Shown here: positions 37,555 through 47,948 of the stretch, in pieces | Layout of the letters: every line of letters begins with the position of its first letter | Position numbering within the stretch: position 1 is the first letter of the stretch | NCBI GenBank assembly: GCA_010356995.1 | Contig: ML996697.1 | Span: 659,003-723,002, forward strand | Direction of reading: 5' to 3' | DNA from: Trichodelitschia bisporula | Lineage: Eukaryota > Ascomycota > Dothideomycetes > Phaeotrichales > Phaeotrichaceae | DNA length: 64,000 nucleotides | Position numbers and translations under genes: made by a program | The notes under the pieces: model-generated | Seen by the model: only the letters and a program-made list of their open reading frames with translations | Told to the model about the DNA's origin: nothing | Databases searched by the model: none

Positions 37555-39412
37555 AATCGCAGCACGATTGCTGCAGGTCGTTGTGCAGGAGAGCCAGGTA
37601 ATGATCCTGCATCAGTTCGTGGGTATATACTTTCAACAGGCGCTCACGACGCAGCTCCGTCATTTGATCCAGGTACAAAGACCATTAATATCGAAATCAG
37701 TGACCACAGGCGTGGGAGGCACAAGGTTGGCTGATGTAATGGAGTGAAACATGTGACCTCTATATCTCCTCCCTGCGATTACGATTGCCACAGGACGCAG
37801 GTCATGGCGTTGATCCGAACTTCCGAGCCCCTAGGGGTGTTAGAATGGTACTGACTGCACAAAGGGGGGAGAATCATGCTTACCATAGTGCTGATAAGAT
37901 ATCACTGGCATCTCTGCCTGCTGCCGGTTCACTTGCTCCAGTACCTGCTGTAGCCATGGCGCTCGATCTGGGCCTGCTTGTCCAAGATGACGATAAGAGG
38001 CTTGTATTCAACGAACGAGTATATACACCTCGAAACAATACTTTTAGTAGCGAGCGTGGGTTGTATATGTTTGGGTGATGGTTCTGTAAAATGATGCAGA
38101 ACCCTCACCCCTCAGTCGTCCACGTCACCCCCCACCTAGCAACCACTTATGACTTTTCACCGAATGCGTCACTCGACAACAACTTAGTGAGCCACATCCC
38201 GAAAGCAAACGCCGAGTTTGAGCGAAATTGTCGAGAGGTTGATAAGCAGGAAAGAGCGACCGTCTTCAGCCACGGCATGGGAAGCGCAGATATGTGCATG
38301 CACAGCGTAGGAATTCCAGCAGCGGCGAGGAAGTTTGCATCTGCGTGTCGAGCGTAAGGCCGACGACGCTGGATGGTGTTGGTGAAGACAAGGAAGCTCG
38401 CCCGGGCCGTATGTACAGGGAAGAATAGGAGAAGATGAGTTCGTCGGCCAGCGTTTGCGTACTGGTGGGCAGGCCCAGCAGGCCTTTCCCTTCACTTTTT
38501 GTGGCTTGCACTTGTGAAACTTGGATGCAGACTTTGGAATCGCTGTGGTTGTCCGGAGCTTCGCCGGCAAAGCAGTGAAGGAAGCAGGCGAGGAGAAGAG
38601 GAGGGGGCGGTGGGGTCGACATTGAAGGTTGGTGGCAGATTGTGGAAGTCGAATGAATTGGTCAATGATGGCGTCTATCAAGAAGGATGACCTTTAAAGC
38701 TGTGCCCCACACGTTCCGACCGATCCATCTCAGGAGAAGGAAGACAATACTCGGACGCTGCTCCTGAGCCTATCATGAACCACGGAGCGGGGTATAGTGG
38801 GAAGAAATGTGCGTAAGATGCGGTATATCCTCATTTCGTGAACGATGCCGTACCACGAGTTCGAGGACGTCCAGAGACAGCATGGCCAGTCCACTGACAG
38901 TGCGTAGTGAGGATGTGAGGTGTGGTCGTGAAAGTGGGGACAGAGAGAGGTAACAACCCTCAGCAGAGGACATGCAGCTGAATATATGCCTTTCCATTCA
39001 TGAGAAAATCGAGATGGAAGATGCGAGGAAAGGGACTGAGTAGAAGGGAATGCCATATAAGAAGGAGGCAAAGGATGCGGTGAGCAAAAGCAAGCTCTGC
39101 AGAGGATAGTGCGACTATAGTAGTGGTGGGCGTTGATGGATGTGGGGGAGGGGATATATATCGCAAGTCATCGGCATGTTTGTAGACGACGAACATCGCT
39201 TCGCCCCCAACGTGACTCACCGGAACCCCTCTTGCAACAACTTTCCACAAACCTCATGACATCCCTACAACGCGTAGCCCAACGGGCCCATATCACCAAA
39301 AGCGCCTTCACCCAGTCAGCTCGCCACCACTCGTCACACCCAAATCATCAACATGAGAGAAATAAATTATCCAAACACAACACCAAACAAGAATTTACAA
39401 CCCACCAGCTAG
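37555..39412. other. intergenic, no gene recognised
   Basis: About 1.9 kb downstream of the secreted repeat gene. Short frames only, none with motif support. Confidence 0.4.
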
Positions 39413-41649
39413 CTAATACCGCATCCTCCGATCATCATGCCCATGCCCCTCCATCGCCTCCATACCACCCGCCGGCGCCTCAGCCGCAGGAGCCGCCTCC
39501 GCAGCAGGCGGCGAAGCCCCACCAGCACCACCAAGAGCACCAGCACCTAGTCACATCAGCCCCGATCACCGCAAGTCAGGAGAAAGAAAACTCACCACCA
39601 AGACCACCCAGACCGCCGAGGCCGCCAGCGCCACCCAGACCACCGAGCCCACCACCACCCTTCGCCCCCCCCTTCATCCCCCCAAAGCCCCCACCACCCG
39701 CCTTAGGCATCTTCGCACCCCCCCCACCCTTCCCCTTCATCCCCTTCCCCCCCCCACCCTTCTTCCCCCCCTTGCCCTTCCCCTTGGGCCCCTTCTGCGC
39801 ATCACCATCCGCGAACTCCTCCGCCTCAGCGGCCTCAGCAGCGCTCATCTCGAGGAGGGCACGGCGGCGCAGGGATTCAATACTGGCAGTGCTGGACAGT
39901 GGCGTAAGGGACGCAGAACCAGACGAGTCGGTAGAGCTCACACCCTCCGTCTGCACCATCTTGCCCTTGCCCTTACCCTTCCCCTTGCCCTTCCCCTTCT
40001 TGCCCTTGCCCTTCTTGCCCTTGCCCTTCCCCTTGCCCTTAGGCCGCTGCTCATCCTCCTCAGTGGCATCAGCGTAGTCACCAGCCTCAGCCAGCTCCTT
40101 AGCCTCAGCAACATCAAGCTCAGCCAGCTCGCGGCGGCGCAGAGCTTCGGTGCTCAGGCCCTTCGGGGGAGGAGGGAGGTCAGCAGAATCGGTAGAGGGT
40201 GGTCCACCGGGACCCTTGGCACCGAACTCGCCCTTCGGACCCTTGGCGCCGAACTCTCCCTTCGGGCCCTTGGGCCCCTTGGCACCGAATTCGCCCTTAG
40301 GACCACCGTGTCCTTGACCGCCGAATTCGCCCTTCGGGCCACCATGACCTTGGCCGCCGAACTCGCCCTTCGGCCCACCATGTCCCTGACCGCCAAACTC
40401 GCCCTTAGGACGATCGCCATGCGCATGCCCCTCGCCCTTCGGCGAGCCAGGCGCACCACCAAGACCGCCCGGCCCACCCGGCGCCTTGCCAGGGAAGCCG
40501 CCGGGGCCGCCGAAGCCCGACGTACCGGGGCCGCCAGGGCCCTTGCCGGGGAGACCGCCGCCGGGGAAGCCGCCCGCGCCCTTGGGGCCGCCGGGGAAGG
40601 ACCCACCGAAGCCGCCGGGACCGGAGGCACCCGAAGCACCGGGAGGACCGCCGGGCAAGGACCCACCGAAGCCGCCGAAGCCGCCGGCGCCGGGAGCGCC
40701 CGCAGCACCGGGAAGGCCGCCGGGGAAAGATCCGCCGAAGCCGCCGGCGCCCTTGGGGAAGGACCCGCCGACACCGCTGCCGAAGGTGCCGCTGCCGAAG
40801 GAGCCGCCGAAGCCGCCTGGGGTTGTTAGTAAGGTAGGGAGTAGGGGGGTGGAGGGGAGGAGACGAACCGCTGCCACTGCCCTTGGGACTGGGGCCCTTG
40901 GGGCCCTTGGGCGGATCGTCCGCAACATCGCGCTTGTCGATAGAGGCGGTGCTGCCAACGGCCTCGATGGTGAGGCCACCGGCCGGCGAGGAGATGGAGA
41001 TCTCCTCGGTGGCCTTCGGGGTTTTAACGGCCTTGGTCTTGGCTGCCTTCTCAGGAGTGGAGGAAGAGGGCTTGGGCTTGGAAGCCTTCTCCGGCTTCGG
41101 GGGCTTGTTGGCGCTTTCGGGCTTCGGCGCCTTGTCGGAATGAGCGTGCTCAGACTTCTCGGGCTTCGGGGGCTTGTTGGTGCTTTCGGGCTTCGGTGCC
41201 TTGTCGGAATGAGCGTGCTCAGACTTCTCGGGCTTCGGGGGCTGGTTGGCGCTTTCGGGCTTCGGAGTCTTATCGGCGTGAGAGTGGCCGCCGTTGTCGG
41301 GCTTAGGCTCCTTGGGTGCCTTGTCAGTCTTTTCTTTCTTCTCCTTCTTCTCGCCCTTCTCGGGCTTGGGCGCCTTCTCGGGCTTGGGCGCCTTCTCCGT
41401 CTTGGGCTTCTTGTCCGCCTTGGGGGCGGAGCCGTCAAGCGGCTTTGGCTTCTTCGCGTCGAGAGCGTCGGTGGCCTCGGTGGCTTCAGCAACGCTTAAG
41501 GATTCTAGTGTCGTTAGCATCGGCCCAAAACTTCGCACTGAACACCTACCAGCGACCAGCTCGCCATTCTGCGCCTGCAGATCACGAGCAACGGTCCGCG
41601 CCAGCCCCGAGCTGACCAGAGCAGCAAGGAGTAAACCGCGAGCAACCAT
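39413..41649 (-). CDS. secreted low-complexity protein with collagen-like repeats
   Basis: Four exons (minus) 41649-41550, 41504-40869, 40816-39596 and 39546-39413 give 696 residues; all joins are in phase. The amino terminus MVARGLLLAALVSSGLARTV is a signal peptide. A Lys/Pro/Glu region follows with tandem units KAPKPEST(A)NKPPKPEKSEHAHS, then Gly-rich collagen-like sequence with repeats of GHGGPKGEFGGQ and GAKGPKGEFG, then two KGKGKGK blocks and a Gly-rich tail ending GHDDRRMRY. Three diverged modules, each with S-T...I/L-E/D and a basic cluster (SIDKR, LRRREL, LRRRAL), punctuate the chain and resemble Kex2-type processing sites. A cell-wall, adhesive or processed secreted role is inference. 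Intron 2 uses the rare donor GTTCGT. Confidence 0.8.
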
Positions 41650-41781
41650 ATTTGCGGAAGGAAAGGGGGTAAGCTACGGCGACCAGCAGCACGCAGCAGA
41701 CTTGTAGAGAGCGAAAAAGACCGAATACCGAGCGTGGGTAATTGTGGGGTAACGAGCAGATCGATCGGCGAGCCGCCACCG

Positions 41782-41790
41782 CTTTATATC
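41782..41790 (-). promoter_or_regulatory. TATA box of the secreted repeat gene
   Basis: GATATAAAG on the minus strand, about 135 bp upstream of the start codon at 41649, the only good TATA element near that gene. Confidence 0.5.
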
Positions 41791-44600
41791 CCCATCAGTC
41801 TTTGCTCACACCATGGCTCACACGGGGGATGCGAGCACGATGCAGCAGATGCGTGCGTCCAGCGTCCCTGGTTCAGCTTCTATATTGCGATGCAATCAAG
41901 GCGAAAGCGTAGATGGGGCCGCATGCACGGGGCTTTCTCCTCGCGACCCCATTCTCTTCACCGCGGTGGCGGGCGAATTAGGACTTGACTGGCGTCCCCT
42001 GGGCGGAGCGTGCTGTGGGAGGAGGGATAACCGTGTCCGCCTCGCGAGCGCTCGTTCCGTCTGTGCGCCGTGTAGAGTGAAATCATAGGAAGCGCGGTCT
42101 GGGTGCCTTGACGGGGGGATGCTAGAAGCAATGGAGGGATTGAGGGGAAAGGAATCACGGGGTAGAGGAATTGGGGCATGGATCCGGCCACTCATGGCGA
42201 GAAGCGCCGGAGTGTCATCCTAAATGTGACCATGTTCAATGGCGTCGGGCTATTTGGCAATTCTTTTACCTGATGGACATGTCTAGACCACGGCAATAGT
42301 GCCGGGACGATGAAACGTCTGGACTTTTCCAGATCCGCCAATGGCGTGAGATCCGCAGACAAGTCTTGCCAAGTCAGCTCCAAGGCGGTGGAATCCAGGA
42401 ATGTGGGCTGCCTTGGCCCATGATGGAGGGTGGAGAAAGGGACATGTTTGGCGGGACGGGTGCACGATGTTGACAGCTGGGCGGCGGGCGCGGGGCGTGG
42501 TGCAGGGCGAAATGGCAGAGCACAGACAAAGGAGATCGCGTTTCACCTTGATGCGGATCTATGAAAAGGATCGGAGACAGGCTGGTGGCGCGGTGGTGAG
42601 GTTCGAGGCAAGTGATTCTCTCAATGTGAGCCAATGGCCGGGGGCGGGGGTCTGGATATCTAACATGTCCCTATAATGTGCTGTTTATGCCGGGCATATT
42701 ATTGCAGACGGCATTTTCGATTCGATGGCGTGAAAGAGACTCATCTGTGCGCAACGCGGGCGGGGAGGAATAGACGCTGTTTCTGGGACGGAGAGGTCTA
42801 TAGGGTATCGTTCTCGCGTTCTCCACAGGAAGACAGCTGCAGTTTGGTATTTTACCAGATTTTGAAGCGAGAGGGAGAGAGAGAGAGAGAGAGAGAGAGC
42901 GGAGATGCAAAGAGGAGAGGTCGAAGAGGTGAGGTTGTTGCGAGACGTCACAAAGGCCAAGACGGGCGGACTGGGCACCACCGAGACAAGCGGAGGGCAG
43001 CTTCCCGACCTCACATCGCGGCAAAAACTAGCAAGGTTAGCATCAATCATCACCATCCACGCCATCATTCGAACCTCAAGCCTCGTTCCACGCGTAAATC
43101 GGTATTCTGGTCTGCACCAGCAACTCCACGACCAGCACCTCTCTCGTGCCGGTCACCACCCTCCGCACTACACTACCCATTGTCGGCCGACTCCGCTCAA
43201 TGCTCGACATCAACCAGCAACAGCTCGTAAAATTGCACACAATATCCGCCAATGGGCTTTAATCTTGCCCGAGAATTGCTACTTTGCGCTTAATCTGAAC
43301 CAGAACCAGATGATGGGACGTGCAGACCAGCAGTCCGGACCCCAGATGCTGCCCGGCAATCAGTGCCGGACCACCATAGTGCACCGCGCACGAGGCCAAG
43401 TCGTGGCGGCGATGCGAACTATGGCCTTTACCATGCACCGCATCGGACGGACGGGCGTCTGGCCGCCGCTTCTAGTGTCTTGGTCGGTCGAGAAGCATCT
43501 TTGGACGCTGGGCAATTCATTCGGGCGGCCTGGTCCGTCATAGCCACGAAGCTTCGCTCGTATTCCCACAGCTCTCATATCGCCTCTCCCAGCTCGCCCT
43601 CGCATCTCGAGCGCAGCCTCCCCACCCCTCCCCACATCCCCAGCTTCCCCCGCTCGCAAACACTTATACCCAGGACTCAAGCGTTATTGCGCACCCAACG
43701 GGCCGCGCAAAGTAACCCCACCAATCGCCGCTCCGTCGGCAACGGCCGACATCTGTAAAGGACTATGCGCAGCTACCTCCTCGCTCCGTCTCCCGCAAAC
43801 GACACCCGCTGGCGCACTTGCCGGATATGGAAAGCCCATTTGTGCTCCGCAAGTCCCTCCGCTCTATTTGCCACACCTACGCTGATCGGGAACTAACGGC
43901 CGTTTCTAGTGCCGGCTGCTGCACACTGCGCGTGGAGTTAGAGAATGGCGGCGAAGGAAGCCTTGGAGTACCCCGCGTTTTGCCTGAAATAGGACTTTAG
44001 CGTGGTGTAGCATGGTGTCGCGATGGCGGAGGTTTGGGTATACACAGGGTGGGTGGAGTATTTGCCGTTATCAATACCAAACCACTCTGCCTCGCTTCCA
44101 ATGTCCCGAACCGGCGGCCGCCGCCATCTATCGGAACCAGCAATGGAACCGACAAGTCGGACTCACCTAAGGAGATTCGGCTTCTTCTATCGGATTATTC
44201 CAAGAACTCGAACGTTCGGGTGGACTAGCGACGATGTACGGCATCTCCTCCGAGCCCTTCTTTTGCCGATCTCCTCATTGGCAGCAGGTGCAGCTTTGCC
44301 CACAGTCCCGGCTCCGAGTTTCGGCAATGGTTTGAGGTCGGGGCCCGAAATGACGCCGTTTTAGCGTAATGATCTACCAGATGGTACTCTGCCCGTCTCC
44401 GGCTGCGCTTCGATGAATGTGGCGGTTCTCACGGTGCGTAGGTTGCGTGTGAATTTGGGACTGGATCTCTGATGGGACAAGATGAAGCTCTTCCCCGGAA
44501 TCTGCAGATGGACTTCCTAGATCTAATGATATGACACATTTAACTTCTTCCGTGCTCGCCGAGTTGTTGTCGGGGTTTCTCGGTAATGTGCATAGATTCA
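41791..44600. other. intergenic; one weak coding candidate
   Basis: About 2.8 kb. A GA dinucleotide run lies at 42,869-42,899. Around 43,198-43,758 (plus) there is Gln-rich then Ser/Pro-rich coding-like sequence: MLDINQQQL before a GTAAAA donor, an AACCAG acceptor, NQMMGRADQQSGPQMLPGN, and in another frame DAGQFIRAAWSVIATKLR to a stop at 43,758. I could not find splice sites that unite the frames, so no gene is called. Confidence 0.35.
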
Positions 44601-44602
44601 TT

Positions 44603-47600
44603 TCGAAGACGCCCGTGATACATGCCGTGAGTTGTCGTTAGTTTGCCGGGCATGTACATTGGTCACCAGTGCAGAGTAAAGGCAAAAATGAAAGACGAAG
44701 AATAGAAAAGAGAGGAGAGTGGCAGAGCGGCTGTCCTGCCCTCTAGTGCTGCTTCTGGCTTCTCCCTCAGCTACTTCCCCAGCCAGGTATGCTCCTTCCA
44801 AAAGTATGGATGCTCCTTTCCCTTGCTCTACGCCAGAGCCAGACTTCATCCGCGTAGAAAGGCTGAATATAGCTGATACCGGATGAGACGAAAGGTTCTC
44901 CGCACAGGAATGGCGATATCTTCATGACTCTGCAGTCCCGGCGCTTGGGACATCGTCCCCCATAATCACCGAGTTGCCCGTAACATTCTGAACTCAACAA
45001 TCTTCATTTCGGAGGAGGTTGATGGTACATGCCCTGGTAATGAGTAGTCATGTGATGGTCTACCGTATTCGGACTTGAGGCACTGATGGATGAGACAAGA
45101 GGTTCACGGAGGAAGATGTGGATATCTCCACCATTCTGACGATCTAGCATTTCAGACATTGTCTCCAGTGATTTTCAGATTGCCTTCGGTATCCCAATAC
45201 CAGCAAATTTTGTCTTCGAAGGAGTCGATGATACACGCAGGATATTGCGACGCAGACGTCCGCTCAAAAGCGGACCACGCGAAGAACCCGATATCTCCAC
45301 GGTTCCGCCAATCTAACGATTTTAAATATTCTCTAGTGATCGCTAGGCTGTTCTCAGCATGTCAATGTTAGCAAACTTAGTTTTCGAAGAGGTCGGTGGT
45401 GCACGCTAAATATTGCGACGTATATGTCCGCTCAAAAGCGGGCCGCGCAAAGAAGCCGATATCTCCACGGTTCCGGTGTCCCGACGTCCCGGACTTTGTC
45501 TCTAGTGATCGCTAGGCTGTTTTCAGCATATCAATACCGGCAAACTTATTTTTCGAAGAGGTCGGTGGTGCACGCTGGATATTGCGATACAGACGGCGGC
45601 TTAAAAGCGGGCCTTGCGAAGAAGCCGATATCTCTACCGCTCCGCCGATCCAGCGTCTTTAACATTGTCTCTGGCAATTATCAAGCTACCCTAAGAATTT
45701 TGATGCCAACAAACTTTGATTTCGAGGAGGCCGATGATACACGCTGGGCTTTGCGATATAGACGTCTGCTCAAAAGCGGATCCATAAGAAGTAGCCATAT
45801 CTCCACCGCTCCGCCGATCCAGCGCTTCTAACGTCGTCTCTAGTAATCGTCAGGTTGCCGTAAGTACATTGATCCCGACAAACTTTGCTTTCGTGGAGGT
45901 TGCTGATACACGCCATAAATCGACCCAAACGAAGCGCTCCCGATCCATCGATCAATGGATCATCAATCCACATATATATGGATCCATCGATCAATATATC
46001 TTATTTTCCTTGTGCTGCTGACGTTAGGCCATCAGGGGCTTCCTCAGAGCATCATAGAGAGCTTCAACAGTTGGCGGGGATGGCGTTTTTGACATGGTCT
46101 CCGGTGATCGCCTAGTTGCCCACAGCATTTAGATGCCAATTAGAATCGCTTTTGAAGAGGTTAATGATACACGCCATGAATCCACCTAAGCCGAGCGATT
46201 CCGATCCATTGATCAATGGATCACCAATCCATAGATATATGGATCGATCGATCAATCTATCTTAATATTCTTGTGCTACTGACGTCAGGGCATCAGCCTT
46301 GCGGAGAAAAACGTCGATAACTTCACCACTTCGAAGAGATGACTTTGAGCACATGGTCTCTCGTAGTCCCCAGTCTGCCTTCAGTATGTTGATGCTAATC
46401 AGTTTTATTTTCGAGGAGGTTGATGATGCACGTCACAACTCGACCTAAACCGAGCGACTCCGAATCCATTGATCAATGGATCCTCAATCCATAGATATAT
46501 GGATCTACCCATAAATCAATATTAGTGCTGTAGACGTCCGGGTATCAGTGTGACAACCACAACACCATGAATATCCCCACCAAATTGCGGATATAGCGTG
46601 TATGACACTGTTTTCTGCGATCATCGAGCTGTTCTGAGCATTCTTATGCTAACTTGACTCGTTTCCGAAGAGGTTAATGGTACACGCTATGCCTATAGAT
46701 CCATCGATCAGTCTACCTTGATGTCCTTACCTGTTGACCGAGCATAAAGGCGACAACCAGACCACCATGGATAGCTCCACCAATTTGCGGAGAAGGCGTG
46801 CATGACATGGTCTCCTGTGATTGCCCAGCTGCCGTAAAATTTTGATGCCCGTTAGAATCATTTTCGAGGAGGTCAGTGATACACGTCATGAGTGTATAGA
46901 TCTACAGTCTATAGATGTATGGATCGATCGATCAATCCATTTTAGTGCCGTCCACGTCCGGACATCAATGCAACAACTAGAAAATCATGTATAGTTCCAC
47001 CAGTTCGCGGAGATGGCGTGCATGATGTGGTCTGCCGTGATCATCTAGTCGCCGTGAACATTCTGATGCCCATTGAAATCGTTTTTGAAGAGGTTGATGA
47101 TACACGTTATGATGAGTATAGATCCACAATCCATACATGTAGAGATCCATCGATCAAGCCATCTTAGTACAGGATATCAAACTGTTACCCCGATATCTCC
47201 ACGGTTCCGCAGAACAGGCGTTTATAACATCCTTCCCAGTAATCTCCAAGTTGCCCCGAACATCCTCATCTCAATTAAAATTACCTTAGAGGAGGTTGGT
47301 GATACAAGTCGTGAGTATAGATCCACAGTCTATATATGTATGGGTTCATCGATCAACCCATCTTAGATGTAGAAATCCAGCACGGCATCAGCCTATCACC
47401 CCGATATCTCTACGGTTCCGCAGAACACGCGTTTATAACATCCTCCGCGGGGATCTCCAAGTCGCCCTGAACATTCTCATGCCAATTAGAATCGTTTTCG
47501 AGGAGGAGGTCGATGATACGCGCCATGAAGCGACCCAAACCGAGCGACTCCGATCCATTCATCAATGGATCCTCAATCCATAGATATACGGATTTATCGA

Positions 47601-47620
47601 TCAAACCCTCTTAAACGTAT
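44603..47620. repeat. diverged satellite array, units of 169, about 258 and about 205 bp
   Basis: A box with consensus CGAGGAGGTNGATGATACAC recurs at 44603, 45010, 45217, 45385, 45554, 45723, 45892, 46153, 46412, 46666, 46865, 47086, 47288 and 47499. Spacings are 168, 169, 169 and 169 bp from 45217 to 45892, then 261, 259 and 254, then 199-221. A second box, CCGATATCTCCACGGTTCCG and variants, recurs in most units. Units are diverged by roughly a fifth to a third. From 45,890 many contain GATCCATTGATCAATGGATC-type palindromes. No unit keeps an open frame. It occupies the gap between the secreted repeat gene and GCP3. Confidence 0.85.
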
Positions 47621-47948
47621 ACTTTCTCAGCCATTGCTCATCAACGGCTCTGCCGACAGGTATCCGTACATGAGGCACATCAACCTACTCCCCTCCCCTA
47701 CCCACCCATCACCTAACCGACTCGGTACTGCATATGTCAAACTTCGCGATACCCGACACGGCCAACACTCACTCGGAGAAAACAGGACTGTTCCTAATAT
47801 TCCATTCCGCTATGATCAGACACCCCGTTCCCTACATCACCGCTATGACAGACACCCTACCGAACCCGCCCACCGCAGATGCCACAACGCCCGCCTCCCG
47901 TCCTTTTAAACGCCGCCTCAAGTCTCAAGTCCAGAACAACAGCCCGAT
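47621..47948. other. intergenic
   Basis: About 330 bases between the satellite and the GCP3 stop codon, presumably its 3' untranslated region. Nothing else seen. Confidence 0.5.

Noticed and set aside
40817-41492. Long Arg/Pro-rich extension of the carboxy-terminal exon frame of the repeat gene
   Set aside because: Reads through the intron at 40817-40868 into the wrong frame of exon 2.
40486-41499. Long Pro/Gly-rich plus-strand frame opposite the secreted repeat gene
   Set aside because: Mirror of the Gly/Lys/Pro repeats; the minus strand has the signal peptide, TATA box and in-phase introns.
43198-43758. Candidate Gln-rich regulator gene
   Set aside because: Two coding-like blocks lie in different frames and I found no splice pair that joins them in phase.
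45090-47600. Short frames within the satellite units on both strands
   Set aside because: They follow the repeat boxes, differ in frame from unit to unit and contain stops.
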